Of a stretch of DNA of 64,000 nt, positions 25,699 to 34,384 are shown piece by piece. Each line of letters starts with the position of its first letter. The stretch's first letter is position 1. Source of the DNA: G963556115 sp963667375 (lineage in GTDB: Bacteria > Planctomycetota > SZUA-567); NCBI GenBank assembly GCA_963667375.1, contig OY763323.1, positions 3,348,001 to 3,412,000 of the forward strand. The letters are read 5' to 3'. The notes under the pieces are model-generated. The model was not told the DNA's origin and searched no databases. It saw only the letters and a list, made by a program, of their open reading frames with translations. Position numbers and translations under genes: made by a program.

Positions 25699-25859
25699 AA
25701 GTGATTTACGCGCTGAATTATACTAATACTGCCCGAGATGTCAAGAGTAAGCAAAACTAAAATGAAATATCTTGAAAAAAAAGTTATAATCTAAATAATA
25801 TATCATGGATTATAATATAAGTATATATTGAGTTCACCAATTGCCCAAGCAGGACAGAA

Positions 25860-27062
25860 ATGAAAGAAAATCGCAAACCCTATACCTTCGACCGCGTGGT
25901 GCGCATCTGCATAAGCACCCTGCTGTTTATTACCATATGCTGGTTCCTCAGCTATCTATCTGAAGTTCTTATCCCATTTGTTGTCGCTTTTCTCATTGCC
26001 TACCTGATCAACCCGCTGGTAGGACTGCTGCAAAAGCACGTTATCAAGAATCGGGTGATAGCGGTATTTCTCAGTCTGATAATAGTTTTTGGTACCATAA
26101 TAGCCGGCTGCTGGCTGGTTCTACCAATGATCGGCAGTGAAATACAGCACATGGGTGTGCTCGTCACTCAGATTAGTTCAGACACCAGTGGTTCCCTCAC
26201 CCAGCGTGCCGAAGCAATTGTGCCGCCGGATATCTGGAATGACCTCAGACGTTTTCTGAAACAAACAGACATTATGCAATACCTGCAGAATGAAAAATTC
26301 ATGGAATCAATGAAGATTGCCCTCAGCAAGATAATGCCGATAGGGGTCGGTATTTTTTCCAGTGCCATCAGCATTCTTCTTGGTCTCATCGGAGCATCTA
26401 TAATTCTGCTCTATCTGGTATTCCTGCTGCTGGACTTTCAGAAGGTGAAAAATGACTGGAAGGCGCTCATACCGCCGGCTTACCGCCCCTCCGCCATTGC
26501 TTTTGTGCATGATTTCAATATCGGCATGAACCGCTACTTCCGGGCACAGGCGACGATAGCCTCAATTGTCGGCATTCTATTCGCCATCGGTTTCAGCATT
26601 ATCGGTCTGCCTCTGGGAATCGTCATCGGGCTCTTTATCGGTCTTTTGAATATGATACCATATATGCAGATAATCGGTGTTTTCCCGTCACTTTTGATGG
26701 CGCTTGCGGCCTCGCTGGAGACCGGTGAGAGTTTCTGGTATATGTCGGGTCTGGTTCTGGTGGTATTCGCCGTGGTACAGACGATACAGGACACCATACT
26801 CACCCCGAAAATCATGGGAGATGTTACCGGCTTCAGTCCGGCAATCATACTACTGGCATTATCCATCTGGGGTAAACTTCTGGGAATACTCGGGCTGCTT
26901 ATTGCCCTGCCGATGACCTGTCTGCTCTGGGCTTACTACAAGCGGGTTTTGTCACATACGCTTGAAGACTCCACCCTCTCGCTCTCCTACGATGTAGACT
27001 CGGAGGTCTTTGACAGCGAGGACGAGTCTGATACTCCGCCGCCAGCGGAAGGTATTAAATAA
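25860..27062 (+). CDS. AI-2E family transporter (PerM/YdiK-like membrane protein)
   Basis: A 400-residue polytopic protein of the AI-2E transporter family. It has a paired N-terminal hydrophobic block (about 14-80), a soluble helical segment (about 95-160), then five or so helices with the family motifs FIGLLNMIPYMQIIG, QTIQDTILTPKIMG and GLLIALPMTCL. The tail is acidic (DVDSEVFDSEDESD). The family includes exporters of autoinducer-2 and Na+/H+ antiporters, so the substrate cannot be assigned. A short AGGA motif lies just upstream of the ATG. A terminator follows. Confidence 0.85.
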   Translation: MKENRKPYTFDRVVRICISTLLFITICWFLSYLSEVLIPFVVAFLIAYLINPLVGLLQKHVIKNRVIAVFLSLIIVFGTIIAGCWLVLPMIGSEIQHMGVLVTQISSDTSGSLTQRAEAIVPPDIWNDLRRFLKQTDIMQYLQNEKFMESMKIALSKIMPIGVGIFSSAISILLGLIGASIILLYLVFLLLDFQKVKNDWKALIPPAYRPSAIAFVHDFNIGMNRYFRAQATIASIVGILFAIGFSIIGLPLGIVIGLFIGLLNMIPYMQIIGVFPSLLMALAASLETGESFWYMSGLVLVVFAVVQTIQDTILTPKIMGDVTGFSPAIILLALSIWGKLLGILGLLIALPMTCLLWAYYKRVLSHTLEDSTLSLSYDVDSEVFDSEDESDTPPPAEGIK

Positions 27063-27066
27063 TAGT

Positions 27067-27099
27067 ACAGGGCAGCCGTATTCCGCGGCTGCCCTGTTT
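27067..27099 (+). terminator. terminator after the AI-2E family gene
   Basis: ACAGGGCAGCCG pairs with CGGCTGCCCTGT over 12 bp, followed by a short TTTAAAT tract. It starts four bases after the stop codon. Confidence 0.8.
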
Positions 27100-27129
27100 A
27101 AATATCAAAATTACACCTGAGAAAAGATA

Positions 27130-27327
27130 TCAGAGCTTTCCCTCTCTGCTGCTGAGAAGCTCTTCATTTATCCGTTTATGGCGCTTGATCTTCTCCTGAA
27201 TTTCGTAGTCATTCATTATTATCTTTATCAGGTAGGTCATCCAGATAACAGCCAGCAGAAAGCAGGCGCCTATCGATAAAACCCACACCAGAGCAATGAC
27301 CATCGGATTGTTGAAAAATGTAACCAT
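27130..27327 (-). CDS. small single-pass membrane protein, hypothetical
   Basis: A 65-residue frame with one membrane helix (about 9-37) and a highly charged C-terminal tail (EIQEKIKRHKRINEELL). It is downstream of tcdA on the same strand with a 104-base gap. The ribosome binding site is weak, so the call rests on the clear membrane-plus-charged-tail design. No family recognised. Confidence 0.5.
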   Translation of the reverse strand: MVTFFNNPMVIALVWVLSIGACFLLAVIWMTYLIKIIMNDYEIQEKIKRHKRINEELLSSREGKL

Positions 27328-27431
27328 AATAATACTTTATTTCATAAGTGAACTTCAGAATTTTCCCCGGCACAACGCCGATCATAAAATATATCGGTAA
27401 AATCAGTAGTGAACTTGGGTAAAAACTGCAA

Positions 27432-28187
27432 CTATTTCCCGGCAAGCTTCTTTATCGCCAGATTTGCCAGTGTAAGGCCGAATATTCCGGTTATAGTTGA
27501 AAGACTGCCGAGCGCATTACGTTTTCGCCCCTGCCCGGTACAGGGTGTGATATCCTCTGTCATCAGATACTCCCGATAATTTTCAGGCAATTCCTCATAT
27601 GAATACACACAGTCTATACCCTTACTTACACCTACCCGGCGCAGACGCTTCCGTACCCGGCGCGCCAGAGGACAGTTGCGGGATTTGGAAAGATCACAGA
27701 CCTCGATTTTGGTCGGGTCGGTCCGAAGAGCTGCTCCCATACTCGAGATTATAGTCAATCCCCGCACCACGGCTCCATGCAGCAGACTGACCTTCGGGTT
27801 AAGAGAATCGATCGCATCAATAACAATATCGGGATTACCAGCAAAGACCTGATCCAGACTTTCCTCGCGAATGAAAAGATCAAGATTGTCGACCGAACAC
27901 TGGGGATTAATATCGAGCAGACGCTCCCTGGCGACATCGACCTTCTTACCGCCGAGAGTTGAATGCAGCGCAAAAAGCTGGCGGTTGATATTCGACTCGG
28001 AAATAACATCAAAATCAACAACCCGCAAGTTATGCGCCCCTGCCCGCACCAGTGATTCCGCGGCGTAACTCCCTACCGCGCCCATTCCCGCTACCACAAT
28101 AAAAGCATCCCGCAATCTGGCAAAACCCGCACTTCCAAGCAGTGCTTCAGTTCGTACAAACTGAACCTGAGCCGACTCATTATTCAT
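27432..28187 (-). CDS. tcdA: TcdA-type tRNA threonylcarbamoyladenosine dehydratase (ThiF/E1-like)
   Basis: A 251-residue E1-like ATP-dependent enzyme. It has the nucleotide loop VVAGMGAVGSYAAESLVRAG, the motif ESNINRQLFAL, a DAIDSL segment, and a KSRNCPLARRVRKRLR C-terminal region, as in TcdA/CsdL. TcdA converts t6A at position 37 of ANN-decoding tRNAs to its cyclic form. I take the ATG at 28187, which overlaps the tatD stop by 8 bases and has AGGGA upstream; an earlier in-frame start at 28223 lies inside tatD. Confidence 0.88.
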   Translation of the reverse strand: MNNESAQVQFVRTEALLGSAGFARLRDAFIVVAGMGAVGSYAAESLVRAGAHNLRVVDFDVISESNINRQLFALHSTLGGKKVDVARERLLDINPQCSVDNLDLFIREESLDQVFAGNPDIVIDAIDSLNPKVSLLHGAVVRGLTIISSMGAALRTDPTKIEVCDLSKSRNCPLARRVRKRLRRVGVSKGIDCVYSYEELPENYREYLMTEDITPCTGQGRKRNALGSLSTITGIFGLTLANLAIKKLAGK

Positions 28188-28986
28188 ATATTCCCTTTGT
28201 AAACTCCCTAAAATTGGCTTCAATAATATTTACCAGCGACTTGAGATCAATCCCTTTTATTTTCGCAACTGCTTCATACAGTAGATGCATACTCTCCGGT
28301 TCACTGCTAACACCAGCACCACCGGCGGTAATTCCATACTCCGCCAGCGCTGCAGCTAAAATCGTCCCGGTCTGCGGGAAGTCGGACTCCAGTAACAGAC
28401 GCTCTACCGGAATGTACGCGAGCAGCCGGCGCAGCACCGACTCACCGCGGGAGAGGATATGCAAAGGCAATGACAAAAAACCGCCCAGCTCCAGCAAATT
28501 TCCGGCTATCTGCTCCGAAGCGGTAAAGGCATGGACCATAAATGGCTGCGGGGCTTTAAGATTCCGTAATAGCAATAACAGCTCATTAAAAGCCTTAAAA
28601 CAATGGAACGAAACCGGTCGCCCATAATTATGCGCCAGCTCCAGCTGCTTACTGAGAATATCCGACTGCAGCCGCAGTTCCGGCATCCCCGGTTTTTTAT
28701 CCAGCCCCAGCTCACCCAGACCGCAACTATTGCCCGCCACAAGATCCTCAAGTATTAAAAGCGCTTGCGCCGTATGAGAACTATCTTCTTCGATATACCA
28801 GGGATGAAGACCAAGAAACGGAACGATTTCAGGGCTTTTCCCAAGCTGCAACACCCGGTTCCAGTCCTCCGGTGAGGTGGCATTGACCATATGCAGCATA
28901 CAATTCCGCTCCGCTGCCGCCAAAATCACCCGGTCAACAGCTGTCTCAGAATTCTGTAAATGTGAATGCGCATCAATAAAATTCAT
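28180..28986 (-). CDS. TatD family metal-dependent hydrolase
   Basis: A 268-residue amidohydrolase-fold protein. Metal ligands follow the TatD pattern: H7-x-H9 (DAHSH), GLHPW, GELGLD (Glu), SFHCF (His), VHAFTAS (His) and LLESDFP (Asp). Family members are DNases or D-amino-acid-tRNA-related hydrolases. Its stop overlaps the tcdA start, so the two RNA/DNA-related genes are translationally coupled. Confidence 0.85.
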   Translation of the reverse strand: MNFIDAHSHLQNSETAVDRVILAAAERNCMLHMVNATSPEDWNRVLQLGKSPEIVPFLGLHPWYIEEDSSHTAQALLILEDLVAGNSCGLGELGLDKKPGMPELRLQSDILSKQLELAHNYGRPVSFHCFKAFNELLLLLRNLKAPQPFMVHAFTASEQIAGNLLELGGFLSLPLHILSRGESVLRRLLAYIPVERLLLESDFPQTGTILAAALAEYGITAGGAGVSSEPESMHLLYEAVAKIKGIDLKSLVNIIEANFREFTKGIYE

Positions 28987-29144
28987 ACTTTACCTCTGGA
29001 TAAAATTTTAACAACTATTATAATATTTATCTATTAGGATTTTAACCGAATCTGAATTAATTGCCAGCGGCTTTCTGAGCTTTATCGGCAGCTGATTTGT
29101 TTTTTATATTAAATACAATTTTTTATAAAAAAATAAAAAAAGCT

Positions 29145-29173
29145 ATTGATTCAACCAGCAGTACCAATATAAT
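29145..29173 (+). promoter_or_regulatory. predicted promoter for tRNA-Met
   Basis: TTGATT (29145-29150), a 17-base spacer and TATAAT (29168-29173), ending 23 bases before the tRNA. It probably drives rpsT as well. Confidence 0.75.
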
Positions 29174-29196
29174 CCTAAAACCTAACAATAAGACAT

Positions 29197-29273
29197 GGCG
29201 AGGTAGCTCAGTCGGTGAGAGCGGTAGATTCATAACCTACAGGTCGGCGGTTCAAGTCCGCCTCTCGCTACCA
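29197..29273 (+). tRNA. tRNA-Met (anticodon CAT)
   Basis: A 77-nt cloverleaf with encoded CCA. The acceptor GGCGAGG pairs with TCTCGCT with G-T pairs at both ends. The anticodon loop TTCATAA gives CAT, closed by GTAGA/CCTAC with an A-C mismatch at the top. The T arm is GGCGG/CCGCC. It lacks the G-C rich anticodon stem of initiator tRNA, so an elongator Met is likely. A lysidine-modified Ile2 identity cannot be excluded by sequence alone. Confidence 0.9.
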
Positions 29274-29341
29274 TAAATATTTTAGTACGCAAGTACTTAC
29301 AGTTTTATAAATTTGATTAGAGAAGGTTAAGGTAAAAGAGA

Positions 29342-29608
29342 ATGCCAAACATTAAGTCAGCTATCAAAAGAGTACGTCAGACAGAAAAACGTACCGCCCG
29401 TAATCGTGTTCGTAAAGAGAGACTGAAACAGGCTCTCAAGTCATTCAACCGTGCTATCGAAGCAGGAGACGGCGCACAGGCTCAGGAATTATTCAAGAAA
29501 GCAACCAACCTTGTTGATAAAGCAGGTAACAAGGGGATTCTGCACAAAAATGCAGTAAGTCGCAAGAAATCACAGTTAGCTCTCAAGCTAAACTCTATTT
29601 CAGCATAA
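29342..29608 (+). CDS. rpsT: 30S ribosomal protein S20
   Basis: An 88-residue, very basic helical protein typical of S20, which binds 16S rRNA early in small-subunit assembly. It opens MPNIKSAIKRVRQTEK and contains HKNAVSRKKSQLALKLN. AGAAGGTTAAGG lies upstream. It is probably cotranscribed with tRNA-Met and ends at a terminator at 29642-29669. Confidence 0.96.
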   Translation: MPNIKSAIKRVRQTEKRTARNRVRKERLKQALKSFNRAIEAGDGAQAQELFKKATNLVDKAGNKGILHKNAVSRKKSQLALKLNSISA

Positions 29609-29641
29609 CCCCTTAACCAGCTTTCTCTAAAAGTCATTAAA

Positions 29642-29669
29642 AACTCTTACTCCGGTAAGGGTTTTTTTT
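29642..29669 (+). terminator. terminator of rpsT
   Basis: A 9-bp stem, AACTCTTAC with GTAAGGGTT (one T-G pair), closes a TCCG loop and is followed by eight T. Confidence 0.9.
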
Positions 29670-29990
29670 ATAACTGTAAGACCTTTAAAAAAATCGGGTT
29701 ATATCCATAAATTAATTCAAAATCTTCACCTTCGCTCTTGCAATCATATCCCTGTAAAGATAGAATTTATTAACCATTATATTATGCTGTAATACAATAC
29801 ATTCGTTGTATCCTCACAGCTGATATTTAACTCATGCTGGAAAACCCTCCCAGTTTTTCCTGGTATCTGCTTTAAACGCCAAGTTTCAAGTAGTAACGAC
29901 TGACAGCATGAACCTGTTTGCGGTAAATATTTGTTTTGAAAAAATATATCTAAGCATATTTTAGTACTCATTGAAGAATATGGAGAAGTA
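29670..29990. other. AT-rich intergenic region before the activase gene
   Basis: About 320 bases with no supported gene. GGAGAAG just before position 29991 is the ribosome binding site of the next gene. I saw no convincing promoter match or riboswitch. Confidence 0.45.
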
Positions 29991-32948
29991 ATGGCCTGGT
30001 TAGGAATAGATATAGGCAGCATCGGTCTGGGAGTTGTACTGCTCAGCGATGATGCCAAGATAATCTTTAAATGCTATAAGCGCCATCAGGGCGAATCACT
30101 TACTGCATTACAGTCAGCACTGAAAGAAATTGATGTCACCAGTGTACAGGGCTTGGCTCTTACCGGCAGCGGTACCGAGCGTCTGAAAATCGGCGGCATA
30201 CATATTGATCCGATAGTTGCAGGAGCCGAAGGCGTAAAGAAAGCCTTTCCGGATGTCCGCAATATCATCTATATCGGTGGCGGCTCATTCTCACTGACCC
30301 AGCTGGATGAGGACGGCAAGTATACCCGTTCCAGTATCAATTCGGCCTGTGCGTCAGGTACAGGGGCATTTCTTGACCAGCAGGCTACCCGTCTGCAGGT
30401 ACCTCCAACCGAGCTGGCGCAGAAAGCCATGAGCTATCAGGGTCATCCCCCGAGTGTGGCCACCCGCTGTGCTGTATTCGCCAAGAGTGATATGATCCAC
30501 CTGCAGCAGGAAGGATTCTCGGTAGAGGCAATCGCCGCCGGTCTCTGTGCCGGTCTGGGGCATTCTACCGTTGACGGACTGCTGGGCGGCAGAAGTATCG
30601 AAGGCAAAACCGCCATTATCGGTGGTGTAGCCAAGAATACGGTCGTAGTCAATGCGGTCAAGGAAAAGCTTGGAACGGAAGTGGTTGTGCCCGGAGAGCC
30701 AGAGCTGATAAATGCCTTCGGTGCCGCTTACAGCGCGCTGAAGAATAATGGTGCCGGCGGGGTCAATCTCGAAGCCCTGCGCCCTGAGGATGATTTTGAG
30801 AAACGGAGTTATCTCCGTGCGCCTCTGGAGCTGAAACTCAGCGACTACCCAGATTTCAAGACGGCAGAACACTGGGTAAATGAGGATAAATCTGAAATAG
30901 CAATTGTAAAGCCATCCAGCGGCACTTTGACCGTATCGCTTGGTATTGATATCGGCTCCACCTCTACCAAAGCTGCGGTTCTTGATGAAGCGAACAATGT
31001 CATCGGCTGGATTTACCGCAAGACCGCCGGAGATCCAATCAAAGCAGTTCAGCTCCTTTTCAAGGCCTTCCGGGAAATGGAGGATAAAGGCGGCTTTAAA
31101 CTTGAGGTTAAAGGTGTCGGCACCACCGGTTCTGGACGTAAAATGATCGGCGAACTTATTGGAGCAGACCTTGCCACCAATGAAATTACCGCCCACGCAA
31201 CCGCCGCCTGCTTTATCGATCCTGAGGTTGACACCATTCTTGAGCTTGGAGGACAGGATGCAAAATTCACCCAGCTTCAGAACGGTATGGTCTACAATTC
31301 AATTATGAATTACGTCTGCGCTGCCGGTACCGGCAGTTTCATCGAAGAACAGGCGCATAAACTGGATATTCCTCTGTCTGAGTATGCTGATAAGGTTATG
31401 GGACTTGAATGCCCAAAGACTTCAGACCGCTGCACCGTATATATGGAACGCGACCTTGATCTGCTGCTGGCACGCGGCTGGAGCAAGGAGCAGGTTGCGG
31501 CGGCAGTACTGCATTCGGTTCGTGATAATTATCTTAACAAGGTTGTCGGTGGTCTGCATATTGGTGACCACATCTATTTTCAGGGTGCAACCGCTCGTAA
31601 CAAAGGGCTGATAGCGGCATTTGAGGTTGAGCTTGGCAAACCGATTCAGGTAAGTCCATTCTGCCATGTCACCGGAGCCCTCGGCATGTGTCTGCTGGCG
31701 AAAGACCGGATACCGGAGAAGAAAAAATCCGAACGCTTTGAAGGCTTTGCCTTTGCCGACAAAGAGATAACCGTAACCTACGAAGTCTGTGAATTATGCC
31801 ACAACAAATGCAATCTTTCAATTATCAAATCCGGCGACAAATCACTCGCCTGGGGACTGAAATGCGGGCGTGACTATGACGACAACAAAGTCAAAGTCAA
31901 AAAAGTAACCACCTTTGACTGGTGGAAGAACCGCGAAACCGCCTGGAATAAGCGGATCAAACCAAGTCGTGACGGCGGTCCGAAAATCGGCATTCCAAGA
32001 AGTCTCGGCACTTATGGTTACTATCCTTTCTGGCACGCGTTCTTCTCAGCTCTTGGCTGTAACACGATACTCAGTGGACGCTCGAGTGAAGAGGTACTGC
32101 ACAAGGGTGTAGAGATCTCCCAAGCTGAATTCTGTGCTCCGGTTGCCATGAGCCACGGCCATGTACGCACTCTGCTGGACAACCCGGAGGTTGACTATAT
32201 CTTTGTACCGCATATGATCAGAGAACCGATACCAGAAGGTTTCACCGATGCGCACTTCTGCTGTTATGTACAGTCTCACCCTTCAGTACTACTGCAGGCC
32301 AGCGGTCTGAATTTTGATAAAAAACTGCTCAGCCCGCTGTTACAGCTTAATCTTCCGGAAAAGACCCAGATACAGCAGCTGGCCAGCTCACTATGCGGTC
32401 CGCTGTGTGTCAGTGAAAAAGACATAACCAGGGCTCTGCGAAAAGCCAAAGAGCATTTTGCCAGTTTCAATGCAGAGTGCCTGCGTCTGGGACAGGATGC
32501 ACTAAAAACCATAGAAGAACAGAATACCATGGGAATTGTCTGCATCGGCCGTCCGTACAACACCTGTGATGCGGGAATGACTCTGGATCTTCCGAAGAAG
32601 ATAGCCGAGATGGGCTACCCTGTACTCTACATGGATCAGATTGCCTATAACCTGTCATCCATACTTCCGGATTACAACAATATGTACTGGCATTACGGGC
32701 AGAAGATTCTGGCGGCGGCAAATTATATTGCCAACAGTAAACGGCTCTTCGGTATATACTTCACCAACTTCATGTGCGGTCCAGACAGCTACATTATGAC
32801 CTATTTCAAGGATGAAATGTCCAAGACCGGCAAACCGTACCTCTGCCTCCAGTTTGACGGACATGGCGCCGATGCCGGCTATCTGACCAGAATAGAAGCA
32901 GCACTGGAAAGCTTCCACCTGTACTCGAATATTGCCCGTCCGGAATAA
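29991..32948 (+). CDS. acyl-CoA dehydratase activase with two BadF/HgdC ATPase domains plus DUF2229-like domain
   Basis: A 985-residue cytosolic protein. ATPase domain 1 (about 1-260) has LGIDIGSIGLGVVL, SACASGTGAF and ATRCAVFAKSD; domain 2 (about 315-580) has LGIDIGSTSTKAAVL, YVCAAGTGSF and SDRCTVYMERD. The Cys in CA(A/S)GTG and in RC(T/A)V match the two ligands that hold the [4Fe-4S] cluster between subunits of HgdC-type activators. So one chain may form both halves of the site. Residues about 600-985 are DUF2229-like with CELCHNKCNLS and GIPRSLGTYGYYPFW. Related proteins are often single chains of about 1400 residues; here the rest is the next gene, 51 bases on. Confidence 0.88.
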   Translation: MAWLGIDIGSIGLGVVLLSDDAKIIFKCYKRHQGESLTALQSALKEIDVTSVQGLALTGSGTERLKIGGIHIDPIVAGAEGVKKAFPDVRNIIYIGGGSFSLTQLDEDGKYTRSSINSACASGTGAFLDQQATRLQVPPTELAQKAMSYQGHPPSVATRCAVFAKSDMIHLQQEGFSVEAIAAGLCAGLGHSTVDGLLGGRSIEGKTAIIGGVAKNTVVVNAVKEKLGTEVVVPGEPELINAFGAAYSALKNNGAGGVNLEALRPEDDFEKRSYLRAPLELKLSDYPDFKTAEHWVNEDKSEIAIVKPSSGTLTVSLGIDIGSTSTKAAVLDEANNVIGWIYRKTAGDPIKAVQLLFKAFREMEDKGGFKLEVKGVGTTGSGRKMIGELIGADLATNEITAHATAACFIDPEVDTILELGGQDAKFTQLQNGMVYNSIMNYVCAAGTGSFIEEQAHKLDIPLSEYADKVMGLECPKTSDRCTVYMERDLDLLLARGWSKEQVAAAVLHSVRDNYLNKVVGGLHIGDHIYFQGATARNKGLIAAFEVELGKPIQVSPFCHVTGALGMCLLAKDRIPEKKKSERFEGFAFADKEITVTYEVCELCHNKCNLSIIKSGDKSLAWGLKCGRDYDDNKVKVKKVTTFDWWKNRETAWNKRIKPSRDGGPKIGIPRSLGTYGYYPFWHAFFSALGCNTILSGRSSEEVLHKGVEISQAEFCAPVAMSHGHVRTLLDNPEVDYIFVPHMIREPIPEGFTDAHFCCYVQSHPSVLLQASGLNFDKKLLSPLLQLNLPEKTQIQQLASSLCGPLCVSEKDITRALRKAKEHFASFNAECLRLGQDALKTIEEQNTMGIVCIGRPYNTCDAGMTLDLPKKIAEMGYPVLYMDQIAYNLSSILPDYNNMYWHYGQKILAAANYIANSKRLFGIYFTNFMCGPDSYIMTYFKDEMSKTGKPYLCLQFDGHGADAGYLTRIEAALESFHLYSNIARPE

Positions 32949-32999
32949 GCATTGATTATTTATTAACCAGATATATTATACTGAATCAGGAAAAAAATA

Positions 33000-34253
33000 A
33001 TGGCAAGATCAGAAGAACACAAGTTAGTCCATGCCAAAGAAGGAAAAATTTTATTCGTTCCCAATATGGAGCCATACTGTGTCAAGATAATGCACAGTGT
33101 GTTCACCTCTCTGGGCTACAAAACGATAGTACTCGAAGAAAATGACGAGACTCTGGCTCTCGGTTTCAAACATACCAGCGGCGGTGAATGTGTTCCCTGC
33201 CCGATCACGACCGGTGCCCTGATAAAAGCGATGCAGACAAACGACTTTCCACCGGAAGACGTAGCGCTGTTTATGCCAACAGCCTGCGGTCCCTGCAGAT
33301 TCGGACAGTATGCAAAGCTGAACGAGCTCATCTTCAAGAGAAAAGGCTGGGATAAGATTGAAATCATGAGTCCCAGCGCTGAAAACGCCTATGAAGGTAT
33401 GCCTGTAAAAGCCCGTATGAACCTCTGGAAGGCTCTGCTGCTTGGGGATATTTTCCGTAAAATAGCGTGTAAAATACGTCCTTATGAGATCAACAAGGGT
33501 GAGACCGACCGGATAATTGCCAAGCATATGGATATAATGTCAAAGCTGTTCACCCAGACAGATGTATCAAAAGCCAGTGAGATCCTCCGGGCTTGCGTCA
33601 AAGAGGTTCAACAGATAAAGCTAAGCTCTGAAAAGAAACCGCTGGTTGGTATTGTCGGTGAAATCTATGTCCGCTCAGACTCCTTTATCAATAACGATCT
33701 TATCCGTAAGATTGAAGATCTCGGCGGTGAAGCCTGGTTGTCACCATTTGCCGAGTGGATCTTCTATACCATAAAAGTGACAGAGCTTATTTCAGAACAG
33801 AAAGCCGCGAGTTCGAAGAATATTATCAATAAAATTTCCGCGGTAAAGAACAAAGCTATTAGCTGGCTTGAAAATACTTTGGTCTTCGAGAAATGGGAGA
33901 AAGAGTATTATAAAGCCGCCTCCCCGATCCTTGATGACCGCCATGAATGGGATATCAGAGAGGTTATGGAAGAGGGACTCAAATATGTGCCATGGCAGTT
34001 TGAAGGCGAATCCGTTCTGACTCTCGGCAGAGCCAAGCTTTTCGTGAAGAATGACGGTGCCAAAGCGATTGTCAACGCTTCACCGATGTTCTGTATGCCG
34101 GGAACCGTTACCACCAGTATCTTCCCTGCAATCGAAAAGGAGCTTGGAGTACCTATCATCTGCAATTTCTATGACGGTTCTGGAGACCCGAACAAAAGTC
34201 TGGCACCGGTAATGCATTATATTGTTGAAGACCTGAAACGTGAACAGGCCTGA
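33000..34253 (+). CDS. acyl-CoA dehydratase-related protein (C-terminal partner of the activase)
   Basis: A 417-residue protein corresponding to the C-terminal part of long acyl-CoA dehydratase activases. It has ILFVPNMEPYCVKIM, SGGECVPCPITTGAL (C-x2-C) and PTACGPCRFGQYAKL (C-x2-C), and later MFCMPGTVTTSI and GDPNKSLAPV. The Cys pairs probably bind Fe-S. It has its own ribosome binding site (AGGAAAA), so the separation from the 985-residue protein is a true gene boundary and not a frameshift. The pair probably makes an ATP-driven electron-delivery complex. The acceptor could be the DCCP-like or HgdB-like proteins encoded nearby. Confidence 0.85.
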   Translation: MARSEEHKLVHAKEGKILFVPNMEPYCVKIMHSVFTSLGYKTIVLEENDETLALGFKHTSGGECVPCPITTGALIKAMQTNDFPPEDVALFMPTACGPCRFGQYAKLNELIFKRKGWDKIEIMSPSAENAYEGMPVKARMNLWKALLLGDIFRKIACKIRPYEINKGETDRIIAKHMDIMSKLFTQTDVSKASEILRACVKEVQQIKLSSEKKPLVGIVGEIYVRSDSFINNDLIRKIEDLGGEAWLSPFAEWIFYTIKVTELISEQKAASSKNIINKISAVKNKAISWLENTLVFEKWEKEYYKAASPILDDRHEWDIREVMEEGLKYVPWQFEGESVLTLGRAKLFVKNDGAKAIVNASPMFCMPGTVTTSIFPAIEKELGVPIICNFYDGSGDPNKSLAPVMHYIVEDLKREQA

Positions 34254-34278
34254 ACAAGCTAAAATAAGAATATAAGCA

Positions 34279-34316
34279 TAGAGCTGTAACCGACTGGTTA
34301 CAGCTCTACGCTTTTT
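34279..34316 (+). terminator. terminator after the activase pair
   Basis: A 12-bp stem, AGAGCTGTAACC with GGTTACAGCTCT, a 4-base loop, then ACGCTTTTT. Confidence 0.85.
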
Positions 34317-34384
34317 AAATGATCACATATAACCTGTAGCCCTGTAGCCCAACTGTAACATTACAGATTATCTTTGACACGCAA

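Noticed and set aside
32949..32999. Frameshift splitting a single long activase gene
   Set aside because: The gap contains a stop codon, 51 non-coding bases and a fresh ribosome binding site before the next ATG, so it looks like a genuine two-gene arrangement.
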